This document shows positions 1-7,505 of a DNA stretch of 25,105 nucleotides, in pieces. The notes under the pieces were generated by a model that saw only the letters and a list, made by a program, of their open reading frames with translations, ran no database searches and was not told the DNA's origin. This DNA is from an uncultured Roseburia sp. Its GTDB lineage: Bacteria > Bacillota > Clostridia > Lachnospirales > Lachnospiraceae. Position 1 is the first letter of the stretch, and every line of letters begins with the position of its first letter. The stretch is taken from assembly GCA_947652855.1 (NCBI GenBank), contig CANTEO010000039.1:1-25105 (forward strand). Direction: 5' to 3'. The position numbers were made by a program, and so were the translations under genes.

Positions 1-50
1 ATGACCCTCTGCTTGTAAGGCAGATGCTCTCCCAGCTGAGCTAAGATCCC
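1..50 (-). tRNA. tRNA-Val (anticodon TAC), 3' part cut off by window edge
   Basis: Read on the minus strand from base 50, the sequence gives a 7-base acceptor strand (GGGATCT), T8 and A9, a D-arm (GCTC...GAGC) and an anticodon stem TCTGC/GCAGA around the loop CTTACAA. The anticodon is therefore TAC, which reads valine GTA codons. The T-arm and 3' acceptor strand lie outside the window. A perfect promoter lies just upstream. More tRNA genes may follow beyond the edge, but this cannot be seen. Confidence 0.93.
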
Positions 51-84
51 CCATAAAAGCAAGCCATCGCTGACTTGCTTTATT

Positions 85-113
85 ATTATACAATCGGCGA
101 CAAAAATTGTCAA
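85..113 (-). promoter_or_regulatory. Consensus sigma-A promoter of the tRNA-Val
   Basis: The -35 box TTGACA is at 108-113 and the -10 box TATAAT at 85-90 (minus strand), with a 17-base spacer. Both hexamers match the consensus exactly, as expected for a highly transcribed stable RNA. The predicted start is near base 78, about 28 bases before the tRNA 5' end. Confidence 0.9.
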
Positions 114-120
114 GCGCTTT

Positions 121-178
121 TTCAAAAAAAACGAAAAGCCCAACGAACCGCCCCATCAAGGCGGCTTGCCTGAAGGGC
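121..178 (-). terminator. Probable intrinsic terminator of pta
   Basis: Downstream of the pta stop (minus strand) a hairpin pairs AGCCGCC (166-160) with GGCGGTT (152-146, one G-T wobble). It can be extended by GCCC (178-175) pairing with GGGC (141-138). TTTT, CG and a run of eight T follow directly. It ends just before the tRNA promoter, which fits a transcription boundary. Confidence 0.6.
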
Positions 179-199
179 CGCGCTTCGCCTTGGCTCCTG

Positions 200-1189
200 T
201 TATGCCAACGCCGCCGTAATGATCGCCATAGAGTACACCTCTGTAGCGTTGCATCCGCGCGACAGGTCATTGACCGGCGCGTTCAGCCCAAGCAGAATCG
301 GGCCATACGCCTCAAACCCCCCAAGGCGCTGCGCAATCTTATACCCAATGTTGCCCGCGCTGATGTCCGGGAAAATAAATGTATTGATATGTCCGGCAAT
401 CTCCGATTCCGGGCATTTTGTATGCGCCACGCGCGGAGAAACGGCGGCGTCAAACTGCAGCTCACCCTCCACTTCCAGATCCGGCGCCTTCTTCCTGGTC
501 TTTTCCGCCGCATTGCGCATCCTGTCCACATCTTCCCCGGCCGCAGATCCAAACGTGGAATAGCTTAAAAACCCAATCTTTGGATCCACGCCAAAAATTT
601 TGGCGCACTTCGCCGCCTCAATCGCAATCTCCACCAGCTCATCCTCCGTCGGACGGATGTTGATCGCGCAGTCGGCCATCGCCAAGACTTCACTGTCGCC
701 CGTCGCCCTGGAACGCACCAAAATAAACACCGAGCTTACGATGTTGTTTCCCGGCTTCGTCTTTATCAGCTGCAAAGCGGGCCGAACCGTGTCCGCCGTT
801 GAATACGTCGCGCCGCCAAGCAGGGAGTCCCCCAGGCCCATCTTTACCAGCATCGTGCCAAAATAGTTCGTCTGCATCAGCGTCTTCTTCGCCTGCTCCA
901 TCGTCACGCCCTTGCTCTTGCGCAGCTCACAGAACATCTCCGCCATCTCATCCAGCCTGTCAAACTTCTTCGGGTCAATAATCTCCGCCCCGCGGATATT
1001 ATACCCGCATTCTTCAGACGCGGCAAAAATCTCGTCCTCATCCCCCACCAAAATCGGGCTTAAGAAATTGCTTGCCAAAAGGCGGGATGACGCCTCTAAC
1101 ACGCGCGCGTCCGTTCCCTCGGTAAACACAATTTTCTTCGGGTTCTTCTTAAGCATCCCAATCAATTCACCAAATCCAAGCACTGCCAT
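200..1189 (-). CDS. pta: Phosphate acetyltransferase
   Basis: Interconverts acetyl-CoA plus phosphate with acetyl phosphate plus CoA, the first step of acetate formation or the entry step of acetate use; cytoplasmic. The protein is about 329 residues, the usual length of the short bacterial Pta without an N-terminal regulatory domain. Family features seen are the N-terminal KIVFTEGTDARVLEA block, the central GGATYSTADTVRPALQLI block and the C-terminal GPILLGLNAPVNDLSRGC segment near the CoA/phosphate site. Three in-frame starts crowd the RBS: an ATG at 1198 lies only one base after AGGAG, whereas the ATG at 1189 is about ten bases away, so I prefer 1189. No ackA lies beside it here. It has its own promoter in the gap after metH and a terminator, so it is probably monocistronic. 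Confidence 0.93.
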   Translation of the reverse strand: MAVLGFGELIGMLKKNPKKIVFTEGTDARVLEASSRLLASNFLSPILVGDEDEIFAASEECGYNIRGAEIIDPKKFDRLDEMAEMFCELRKSKGVTMEQAKKTLMQTNYFGTMLVKMGLGDSLLGGATYSTADTVRPALQLIKTKPGNNIVSSVFILVRSRATGDSEVLAMADCAINIRPTEDELVEIAIEAAKCAKIFGVDPKIGFLSYSTFGSAAGEDVDRMRNAAEKTRKKAPDLEVEGELQFDAAVSPRVAHTKCPESEIAGHINTFIFPDISAGNIGYKIAQRLGGFEAYGPILLGLNAPVNDLSRGCNATEVYSMAIITAALA

Positions 1190-1218
1190 AGCCACCATTC
1201 TCCTATCTTTTTTTATTC

Positions 1219-1247
1219 ATTGTATACAGTTTTTTCCAAAAAATCAA
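1219..1247 (-). promoter_or_regulatory. Promoter of pta with overlapping inverted repeat
   Basis: The -35 TTGATT (1242-1247) and -10 TACAAT (1219-1224) are separated by 17 bases on the minus strand. An inverted repeat ACAGTT...AACTGT (1226-1251) with T- and A-rich inner arms covers the spacer and begins just after the metH stop. It could act as the metH 3' hairpin, as an operator, or both. Confidence 0.6.
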
Positions 1248-1251
1248 CTGT

Positions 1252-3681
1252 CTATACATCATTTAGAAGACGTTCCACCAACCGGACGCATTCCGCCGCG
1301 TCTTTCGAATAGCCATGCGCCCCAATCTCTTTCGCAAAGCTCTCCGTCGTCGCCGCCCCGCCAATCACAATGTGGCTTTCGCATCCCTTTTGGGCCGCCA
1401 GCTCCACAACGTCCTTCATCCGCATCATTGTCGTCGTCATCAGCGCGGATAATCCAATAATTTTTGCCCGCTCCTGCATTGCAGCCTCCACAATCTGCTC
1501 CGCCGGCACGTCTTTCCCAAGATCTATGACATGGTATCCGTAATTCTTAAGCATCAGCGCCACCAGGTTCTTTCCGATGTCATGGATGTCGCCCTCCACG
1601 GTGGCAATCACGACCGTCGCTTTCTTCGCCGCATCCCCTTCCCTTTCCAGCATCGGCTCCAAATAGGCAATCGCCTTTTGCATGGCGGCGGCGGAAGAAA
1701 TCAGCTGAGGCAGAAAGTACGTCTGCTGCTCAAACAGCTCTCCCACCCGGTTAATCGCAGGGATTAAGCTTTCATCAATCAGCCCGCCCGGCGCCTTCCC
1801 CCCGTTCAGCGCCAGCTCCACCTCACCTAAGATCTTTCCCTTATCTCCGTCCAGGACGCACTGAAAAACGCGGTCTAAAGCCTGTGTCCCGCCCCCGTCC
1901 GGCGCCCTGCCAAATTCAGGCGCCGCATCCCTTGCCGCGCCTTCCTTTTTTGCGTTCGCCCTTTGGATATACCGCAGGTCCGCCCCTTCTTTGCTCAGCA
2001 GCAGATCCGCGGCAAATGCCGCATCCATCAAAGCCTCCTGCGCCGGGTTCGCGATCGCCATGGTAAGGCCGTTCATAATCGCCGCCGTCAAAAACGCCGT
2101 ATTAATGCAGCTTCTCTCCGGCAGCCCAAACGATATATTGGACAGCCCGCAAATCGTCGCAAGCCCGCGCCCCTTGCAAAACGCAATTGTTTCCAGGCAT
2201 TCCGCCGCCGCGCGCGGATTGGCGCCCACCGTCGCCACCAGGCCGTCCACAACAATGTCCTCATTCGCCATTCCCGCCGCATTCGCCGCCTTTTGGATTT
2301 TCTCTATGATCCGATGCTTTTCGTCCGTATTTTCTGGCAGTCCCTCATCCGACAGCGGAAGGAGGATAAACATCGCGCCGTATTTCGCCGCAATCGGGAT
2401 CAGCCGCTCAAACTTCTCTTTTTCCAGGGAAATCGAATTGATTAACGCCCTGCCCGGATAAATCCGAAGCGCCGCCTCGATGACGTCCACATGGCTGGAA
2501 TCTATGCAAAGCGGCAAATCTACCGTAGAAGTGACCTCATAAACCGCGCCTAACATCATCTGCTTTTCGTCAATCCCGTTCATGCCCATATTCACGTCAA
2601 GCACAGCCGCCCCGTTTTTTTCCTGCTGCGCCGCCATCTCGCACACCATGGAAAAGCTGCCTTCCTTCAGCTCTGCCTGAAGCTTTTTCTTCCCGGTAGG
2701 GTTAATCCGCTCCCCCACCACTGTAAAAGGCCCATCCAGCGCGATCTCCACACAGCTGCGCTCAGACGCCAAAAAGCGGCGGCGCCCCTCTTTTACCGGG
2801 AGCAGCTTTGCGCCCGAAAGGACGCGCGCCATTGCCGCGATATGCTCCGGCGTCGTCCCGCAGCAGCCGCCAAACAGACGCGCGCCGCGCTCTGCAAGCC
2901 CCCCGACCGCTTTCGCGAACGCCTTGGGCCCCATATCATAGACGGTCTTTCCATCCTCCAATCTGGGCAGTCCGGCATTCGGCTTTACAAACACCGGGAT
3001 CCTGGCGACGTCATACATCTCCTCCACCTGACGCGTCATAAGATCCGGCCCAACAGAGCAATTGACGCCAACCGCGTCCACGCCTAAGCTCTGCAAGACA
3101 ATCACCGCTGTTTTCGGATCCGTCCCATAAAGCGTCCTTCCCGTTTCTTCATACGTCAGGCTTACCAGAATCGGCTTCTCGCTGCATTCCCTAATGGCAA
3201 TGACTGCCGCCCTGCATTCCTGTAAGCTCATCATGGTCTCCACCACATAAAGATCCACTCCGGCCTCTTCTAATGCCCGCGCCTGCTCCTTATACACCTC
3301 CACCAGCTCCTCAAACTGCATCTCCCCGATCGGATAGAGCTGCTGTCCCGTCATGGAAAGATCCCCGGCGACATACGCCCTGCCGCCCGCCGCCTCTTTG
3401 GAAAGCGCCACAAGCTCATGGTTCATCTGCGTCAGCTTCCCCTCCAGCCCATATTCCGCCAGCTTAATGCGGTTCGCCGTAAACGTAGGCGCATACAGGA
3501 TGTCCGTCCCCGCCGCGACGTAAGCCCGCTGCAGCTCTACTATCGCCTTCGGATGCTCCAATATCCATTGCTCCGGGCATACCCCAAGCTTCATGCCCGC
3601 CTCCTGCAGATTGCTGCCTGTGGCGCCGTCCAAAAGGACAGCCCCCTGACTCACCCGGTTCTTAAATTCCTCTCTGTTCAT
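1252..3681 (-). CDS. metH: Cobalamin-dependent methionine synthase, short form without AdoMet activation domain
   Basis: Transfers the methyl group of methyltetrahydrofolate through cobalamin to homocysteine to make methionine. Domain order in 809 residues: homocysteine methyltransferase (about 5-290) with zinc ligands Cys208 (VNCSVGP) and Cys273/Cys274 (GGCCGTTPEH); pterin-binding domain (about 310-575) starting at GERINPTGKK; B12-binding cap (about 600-680); and B12-binding Rossmann domain (about 685-809) with the DxHxxG motif at 698-703, whose His ligates cobalt. The roughly 330-residue AdoMet reactivation domain of E. coli MetH (about 1,227 residues) is absent, a known clostridial arrangement that needs a separate reactivation factor, not seen here. 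The start has AGGAGG seven bases upstream. I see no SAM or cobalamin riboswitch in the short leader. Confidence 0.95.
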   Translation of the reverse strand: MNREEFKNRVSQGAVLLDGATGSNLQEAGMKLGVCPEQWILEHPKAIVELQRAYVAAGTDILYAPTFTANRIKLAEYGLEGKLTQMNHELVALSKEAAGGRAYVAGDLSMTGQQLYPIGEMQFEELVEVYKEQARALEEAGVDLYVVETMMSLQECRAAVIAIRECSEKPILVSLTYEETGRTLYGTDPKTAVIVLQSLGVDAVGVNCSVGPDLMTRQVEEMYDVARIPVFVKPNAGLPRLEDGKTVYDMGPKAFAKAVGGLAERGARLFGGCCGTTPEHIAAMARVLSGAKLLPVKEGRRRFLASERSCVEIALDGPFTVVGERINPTGKKKLQAELKEGSFSMVCEMAAQQEKNGAAVLDVNMGMNGIDEKQMMLGAVYEVTSTVDLPLCIDSSHVDVIEAALRIYPGRALINSISLEKEKFERLIPIAAKYGAMFILLPLSDEGLPENTDEKHRIIEKIQKAANAAGMANEDIVVDGLVATVGANPRAAAECLETIAFCKGRGLATICGLSNISFGLPERSCINTAFLTAAIMNGLTMAIANPAQEALMDAAFAADLLLSKEGADLRYIQRANAKKEGAARDAAPEFGRAPDGGGTQALDRVFQCVLDGDKGKILGEVELALNGGKAPGGLIDESLIPAINRVGELFEQQTYFLPQLISSAAAMQKAIAYLEPMLEREGDAAKKATVVIATVEGDIHDIGKNLVALMLKNYGYHVIDLGKDVPAEQIVEAAMQERAKIIGLSALMTTTMMRMKDVVELAAQKGCESHIVIGGAATTESFAKEIGAHGYSKDAAECVRLVERLLNDV

Positions 3682-3764
3682 GCCATGCCCTCCTGCTGTC
3701 CTAGAATGCTGCCGCGTCCGTCTTTGAACGGATCAGGCTGAATGCGTCGTCCGCCTTCCATTCA

Positions 3765-3798
3765 AAAAATCATGAACAATGATTTTTGTAAAAGTATA
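3765..3798 (-). promoter_or_regulatory. metH promoter (extended -10) with 9-bp inverted repeat at the transcription start
   Basis: Minus strand TGG-TATACT (-10 at 3793-3798) is an extended -10; no good -35 is visible in the T-rich stretch upstream. A perfect 9-bp inverted repeat, AAAAATCAT-5-ATGATTTTT (3765-3787), sits where transcription should begin. It could be an operator or a 5' RNA hairpin. The leader to the metH start is about 100 bases. Confidence 0.45.
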
Positions 3799-4213
3799 CC
3801 ACAAAAAAAAGCCGGAAAAAAGCATTTAAGGAAGTTCCTTTTTCAATTTGGGCAGGGATTTCAATAAAACAGTCAGAAATAGCGGAAACAGCGTGACAAT
3901 ATCCCCTGTTTTCCTTATTGAAAAAATTAGATTAGAAGAGTAAAGATATGCTCAAAATATCCCATCATAAACGGAATATTGATTTTCATAGACAAATGAC
4001 CCCACATCCTTTCCCAGACGCAGCCATGGCCTATTTTTGTCAAAGTCACGCTAAAAAGCAAGGCATTGTCAGTTTCGTTCTGCCCTCCTGCTGATTGGGA
4101 TGGATTTCATTGAAGATAATATGATGAAAAACAGAGGATAAGATTCCTTACGCCGTTATAAAAAGACGCAAGTATGTAAAAGAAAAACTATTTTTACTGT
4201 GGGAGCAAAAAAC
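3799..4213. other. Gene-poor intergenic stretch
   Basis: About 415 bases between the metH promoter and the small-ORF candidate. Only short ORFs occur on either strand. The best, at 3948-4094 (plus, 48 codons), has a poor RBS and no recognisable motif. I see no RNA gene, insertion sequence or CRISPR array. The stretch could be decayed coding DNA. Confidence 0.5.
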
Positions 4214-4342
4214 TCATCCGACATCATAAAAAAACTGGATGTCACAAAATAAGAAGCTTGCCCCTTTTGCAAATTTTTTCATTTTGGACTCATCCGGCTT
4301 CTGAAAGACGGATCGCAGCCACAAATCCTGAAATTGATTCAT
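4214..4342 (-). CDS. Candidate 42-residue small protein, unknown
   Basis: A minus-strand ORF of 42 codons starts with ATG at 4342 and ends with TGA at 4214. It has an almost perfect ribosome binding site, AAAGGAGGA, with eight bases to the ATG. A possible promoter is TTGAAA (4401-4406), a 16-base spacer and TAGAGT (4379-4384). The peptide begins MNQFQDLWLRSVFQ, has a lysine-rich middle (KMKKFAKG), one Cys at residue 33 and an aromatic end (FFYDVG). I do not recognise a family. It may be a genuine small peptide or the 5' remnant of a decayed gene. It lies opposite and upstream of a GHKL-type kinase, but I see no AgrB-like processing gene and no charged AgrD-like tail, so a pheromone role is only a guess. 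Confidence 0.4.
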   Translation of the reverse strand: MNQFQDLWLRSVFQKPDESKMKKFAKGASFLFCDIQFFYDVG

Positions 4343-4539
4343 CAAACGATTCCTCCTTTATCTTTTGTTTACGTCTTTACTCTATCATGCTTCAATTGAT
4401 TTTCAATAGCTATGTGCTAATCGGCGCAAATTCGATGCTATTTGACATATTCCCACAAAAACGTTGCGCGCCACGCATTTTCAGTATTCAATATGTATTT
4501 TTATATCTATTTCCTATTTATTTTTTTCGCAATCAATAC

Positions 4540-4573
4540 TATAATTTTTTTACAATACCAAAGACAAAGGAGG
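4540..4573 (+). promoter_or_regulatory. Possible -10 box and strong RBS of the sensor kinase
   Basis: TATAAT at 4540-4545 lies in a very AT-rich region with only a weak -35 match (TTTATT, 4517-4522). AAAGGAGG at 4566-4573 sits seven bases before the ATG at 4581. It decides for that start over the out-of-frame ATG at 4577. Confidence 0.4.
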
Positions 4574-4580
4574 CGTATGG

Positions 4581-5864
4581 ATGGATTGGCTCCGAATCTA
4601 TTACGAAATCTCAATTGGCTCATTCTGTTTCTTCACATTAGAGCTCTTCGCTGCAACTCATAACCCTTACTTTATGCATGACCGGAAGCTCCCCCTCCGA
4701 ATCGCGTTCCTGACCTTTGCGGCGCTGTGCGCCATCCCCTCTTCGTTCCCCTGCGCAAGGGCCATCCTGATTCTTGGCCGGCTGCTTTACCTCTTTCTCA
4801 TTTCTAATTTCAAGCTAAAGACGTGCCTCATAAAGCTTGCGGCTTACGAAGCATATCTGTCCCTATCTGCCTTCCTTTTCCTTACGCTTCGCGCGCTTTG
4901 CTCCAATGACGCCAGTTCTGCCGGCAATGCGGCCGCCTATGGCTGCTATGGCTCATTATGCTGCACGGCTCTCGCATATCTCATTCTCCGTCTGCACCTC
5001 TATGGCAGGCGCTTGGCCTCTTTGCACGCGTATCGACAATTTTGCTTCACAATTAGCGCATCTGTTTTACTGATTGTGTCCGCCCTAAGCTATTTTAGCC
5101 TGCTCTCCTCCCCCGGCCTTTCTGCCCAAAGCCAGGCCCTGCCAGTTGCGTTCCCCCTCTTTTTTGCCTTTATCGCCAAATTCCTGACGCTCTATCAGCA
5201 AATGACCGCCTCACTGGAGGCAGAGGCGCGGCATAAGCTGCTTTTGGCAAAGTATGAGCTGGAAACAGGCTATTTGAAAGACATTGACGCGTCCATCAAG
5301 CGCCTTTCCGCCCTGCGCCATGATTTTAAAAACCACCTCTTAATCTTAAACGGCTATGCCAGCCGAAATGAGATCGAAAAGCTGCAGCAATATCTAAAGA
5401 AAATCAGCGGGGAAATCTCTGACACGAAGCTGATCCAAACGCCAAGCCCCCTGATCTCATCCATACTGAACGCGAAAGCCGCCGTATGCAAGAAAAAAAA
5501 TGTGCTGTTTGAATCAGAATGCTGCTTTCAAGCCGTCTCCGTCAGCGATTTTTATCTAATTACCATCCTTGGCAACCTCTTGGACAACGCCATTGCCGCA
5601 GCGGAAAAGCTGCCGGAAGGCTTCGTTCTGATTTCGATTAAGCAGATCGACTCTTTCCTCTGCATTGTCTGCAAAAACAACCACTGTGAAGCGCTGCGAT
5701 TGAAAAACGGCCGTTTGCTCACTACAAAAAAGGCCGCAGACCCATTTCACGGCATCGGCATAAAAAATATCCAGGATTCCGTCGCCTCCCTAAACGGAAC
5801 CCTGGATCTGCAATATGACGCAGCCCTGTTCGAAATCTCTGTCCTGCTCCCAAACCATGCTTAA
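4581..5864 (+). CDS. Membrane sensor histidine kinase, GHKL type (AgrC/LytS-like two-component partner)
   Basis: A 427-residue membrane kinase predicted to phosphorylate a LytTR response regulator. The N-terminal half (about 1-205) carries roughly six hydrophobic segments and is Cys- and Ala-rich. A coiled linker follows (about 210-240), then the phosphoacceptor region LRHDFKNH with His247, and a GHKL ATPase domain with the N-box GNLLDNAIAAAE (331-342) and the G-box GIGIKNI near 395. This is the layout of AgrC-like kinases that sense peptides or envelope signals; the ligand is unknown. It converges with the LytTR regulator at 5916-6671 across about 50 bases, so pairing is likely from proximity although the two are not co-transcribed. 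No clear terminator with a T-tract was found in the gap. Confidence 0.88.
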   Translation: MDWLRIYYEISIGSFCFFTLELFAATHNPYFMHDRKLPLRIAFLTFAALCAIPSSFPCARAILILGRLLYLFLISNFKLKTCLIKLAAYEAYLSLSAFLFLTLRALCSNDASSAGNAAAYGCYGSLCCTALAYLILRLHLYGRRLASLHAYRQFCFTISASVLLIVSALSYFSLLSSPGLSAQSQALPVAFPLFFAFIAKFLTLYQQMTASLEAEARHKLLLAKYELETGYLKDIDASIKRLSALRHDFKNHLLILNGYASRNEIEKLQQYLKKISGEISDTKLIQTPSPLISSILNAKAAVCKKKNVLFESECCFQAVSVSDFYLITILGNLLDNAIAAAEKLPEGFVLISIKQIDSFLCIVCKNNHCEALRLKNGRLLTTKKAADPFHGIGIKNIQDSVASLNGTLDLQYDAALFEISVLLPNHA

Positions 5865-5915
5865 ACGCATTTCCCTTTGAAAGCCGCTGCAGCTGCGGCG
5901 CCTGCCGTCCAAGCG

Positions 5916-6671
5916 TTAAAACACTTCCTTGCACAGGGCGCGAATTTTATTCAGATGCATCTGACGCAGCTTCGCCCGATACCTCCGGCTAACCGGGACT
6001 TCCACGCCCTTTTCCAGGCAGACGGCATTCGACTTGACTTCCCGTATCTTTTCAAAATTCACGATATAGCCCTGATGAACATAATAAAACCTGCTCTCAT
6101 CCAATTTTTCATAAATATCCATCAATGTAGCATAGCTAAAAACTTCGCCGTCTTCCATATGGAACACGCACTGGTTTCTCCTCTTCTCCACATAAAAAAT
6201 GTCATCCGTCAGAAGAAAGCGGCTCCCCTGGTTCGTCTTCACCTCTAAGAAACGCGTCTGCGCCTTATGATCCTCCTCCTGACGGCGCGCCTGCGCGACG
6301 CAGCGGCTCAGCAGGCGCTTAAATTCCTTGTAAGGCACCGGTTTTTTCAAATAGCCCAGCGCCTCTGCCTGATACGCCTCAAACGCGTACTCCTCAAACG
6401 CCGTAATAAAACAGATGACAGCCTGAGGGCAAAGCCCCCGGATCCGCCTTGCCGCCTCCGTCCCTTTCAATTCCGGCATATCCACGTCCAAAATGAAGAT
6501 GTCGTACTGCGGCCCATCCTTTCCAAGCGCCTCGATGAGGGCGGCGCCAGACAAATACGCCGTCGCCACAAGCTCATCTCCAGACTCATTTTCATAAGTA
6601 ATTAAATAGTCTCGGATCACTTCTATAAAATATTCTTCGTCGTCGCACAATGCAAGCTGAATGCTTCCCAT
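5916..6671 (-). CDS. LytTR-family response regulator
   Basis: A DNA-binding response regulator of about 251 residues. The receiver domain (about 1-122) shows the acidic pair in LCDDEE, the phosphoacceptor Asp62 in ILDVDMP, and Lys110 in YLKKPVP. The LytTR DNA-binding domain (about 148-248) shows IFYVEKRRNQCVFH, the HQGYIVN block and the final VPVSRRYRAKL. An upstream in-frame ATG at 6716 would add 15 residues and overlap the preceding gene. The ATG at 6671 starts at the canonical receiver N-terminus, has AGGCAGGG upstream, and leaves 16 bases after the upstream stop. The gene is second in an operon behind the Cys-rich exported protein and converges with the GHKL kinase, its likely partner. 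Confidence 0.9.
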   Translation of the reverse strand: MGSIQLALCDDEEYFIEVIRDYLITYENESGDELVATAYLSGAALIEALGKDGPQYDIFILDVDMPELKGTEAARRIRGLCPQAVICFITAFEEYAFEAYQAEALGYLKKPVPYKEFKRLLSRCVAQARRQEEDHKAQTRFLEVKTNQGSRFLLTDDIFYVEKRRNQCVFHMEDGEVFSYATLMDIYEKLDESRFYYVHQGYIVNFEKIREVKSNAVCLEKGVEVPVSRRYRAKLRQMHLNKIRALCKEVF

Positions 6672-6687
6672 GATCCCTGCCTTAGCT

Positions 6688-7335
6688 TTATCTATGGCCG
6701 TGATGGCCGCCCCCATGTCCCCGTGAATGATGCCCGCCGCCTTGTGAATTTGCGCCCCAGTTGCCGCAGCCTCCCTGATGGTAGCTTGGGCTTAGGCAGC
6801 CAGGATTTCCATTTGGGCAGGCATAGCCCCCGCACGTATGCGCTCCGTTCGCATCATGGTAGCCCGCATCCGGGCAGTCCGGGTTCCCGTTCGGACAAGC
6901 GACGCACACGTGCGCCCCATTCGCGTCATAGTAGCCTGTATTCGGGCAGTCCGGGTTCCCGTTCGGGCAAGCGACGCACACGTGCGCCCCATTCGCGTCA
7001 TAGCAGCCTGTATTCGGGCAGTCCGGGTTCCCGTTCGGGCAAGCCGCCGCGCTTTGGCTGGCTGCTTCTGCCGTCACGGCTTTCACAGCGTCGTTTCCGG
7101 CATCCACGTCAATTTCAGGCTCCGCTTTTGCGCCCGCATTTTCTGCCTCTGAAATTTCTGTTGCCGCCTCCTGCCCTGCGACAGACGCAAGCCGCAGCGC
7201 GACGTCATCCTCCGTATCCATTTGCGCCTCGGCCGCAACAGGATCCCTCTGCAAAAAAACATCCGCTGCAAACACCGCCGTCCCAATCGCGACCGACAAA
7301 ACGCAAATCCCTCCAAACACAACTGATTTCTTCAT
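6688..7335 (-). CDS. Exported Cys-rich repeat protein with His-rich C-terminus, unknown function
   Basis: About 215 residues. The N-terminus (MKKSVVFGG, a hydrophobic stretch, then TAVFAADVF) looks like a signal peptide or signal anchor. An Ala/Glu/Asp-rich spacer of about 65 residues follows, then three 24-residue repeats and a partial fourth with the core ACPNGNPDCPNTGYYDANG and a Cys close to the end of each unit. The tail is rich in Gly and His (HHSRGHGGGHHGHR). No enzyme motif is seen. The protein is probably extracytoplasmic; paired Cys and clustered His suggest metal or heme binding or disulfide-linked structure, which is inference. GGGAGG lies nine bases before the ATG at 7335 but only three before the ATG at 7341, so 7335 is chosen. 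The LytTR regulator follows after 16 bases. I do not recognise a named family. Confidence 0.8.
   Translation of the reverse strand: MKKSVVFGGICVLSVAIGTAVFAADVFLQRDPVAAEAQMDTEDDVALRLASVAGQEAATEISEAENAGAKAEPEIDVDAGNDAVKAVTAEAASQSAAACPNGNPDCPNTGCYDANGAHVCVACPNGNPDCPNTGYYDANGAHVCVACPNGNPDCPDAGYHDANGAHTCGGYACPNGNPGCLSPSYHQGGCGNWGANSQGGGHHSRGHGGGHHGHR
6797..7047 (-). repeat. In-frame 72-bp tandem repeats within the Cys-rich protein gene
   Basis: Three 72-bp units start at 6832, 6904 and 6976 (plus coordinates). The last two are almost identical and the first is more diverged; a partial unit with a small length difference precedes them at about 6797-6831. Each encodes 24 residues with a CPNGNPDC core. 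The near-identity of two units suggests recent duplication, so copy number may vary between strains. Confidence 0.9.
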
Positions 7336-7390
7336 TCCCATCTACCTCCCTGCCATTGCCTCTTTCCCTGTTCTTTCATTACTAGCTATC

Positions 7391-7419
7391 ATAATACCGT
7401 ATTCCGATCATGATATCAA
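7391..7419 (-). promoter_or_regulatory. Promoter of the Cys-rich protein-LytTR regulator operon
   Basis: Minus strand: -35 TTGATA (7414-7419), a 17-base spacer, -10 TATTAT (7391-7396). The predicted start is near 7384, giving a leader of about 50 bases to the ATG at 7335. Confidence 0.7.
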
Positions 7420-7438
7420 TTGCTTTTTTCTTTTTTCA

Positions 7439-7453
7439 TTAACTCTAAGTTAA
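7439..7453. promoter_or_regulatory. Possible operator: inverted repeat TTAACT-3-AGTTAA
   Basis: A perfect 6-bp inverted repeat with a 3-base centre lies between two divergent promoters, 20 bases upstream of the -35 of the Cys-rich operon. It resembles a dimeric repressor or activator site. It could serve the adjacent HTH regulator, but no binding evidence exists. It does not match the usual LytTR pattern of two direct 9-bp sites spaced 12-13 bases apart. Confidence 0.35.
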
Positions 7454-7505
7454 AAATGCCTTTTTCGAACTTAAAGCCGATTCAATAGCCAAATGCACAG
7501 CGCTT

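Noticed and set aside
56..81. 8-bp inverted repeat (AAAGCAAG/CTTGCTTT) beside the tRNA
   Set aside because: It lies around the predicted tRNA transcription start and is not followed by a T-tract in the right direction, so it is neither a terminator nor a clear operator.
3682..3792. SAM or cobalamin riboswitch in front of metH
   Set aside because: The leader is about 100 bases and shows none of the conserved cores I would expect. Only a simple inverted repeat is present.
3948..4094. 48-codon plus-strand ORF
   Set aside because: Weak RBS, no promoter with a good -35, no recognisable motif.
4258..4641. 127-codon plus-strand ORF before the sensor kinase
   Set aside because: No RBS, AT-rich low-information sequence, and it overlaps the kinase start. 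The strong RBS at 4566-4573 belongs to the kinase.
5883..5899. Bidirectional terminator between kinase and regulator
   Set aside because: The inverted repeat has only a 5-bp stem and no T-tract on either side.
6797..7047. Tandem repeats as a CRISPR array
   Set aside because: The units are contiguous 72-bp coding repeats in frame, without unique spacers.
6723..7385. Long plus-strand ORF opposite the Cys-rich protein gene
   Set aside because: It is Arg/Ser/Pro-rich, has no RBS, and its repeats are the mirror of the real 72-bp repeats. The minus strand has a promoter, an RBS and a signal peptide.
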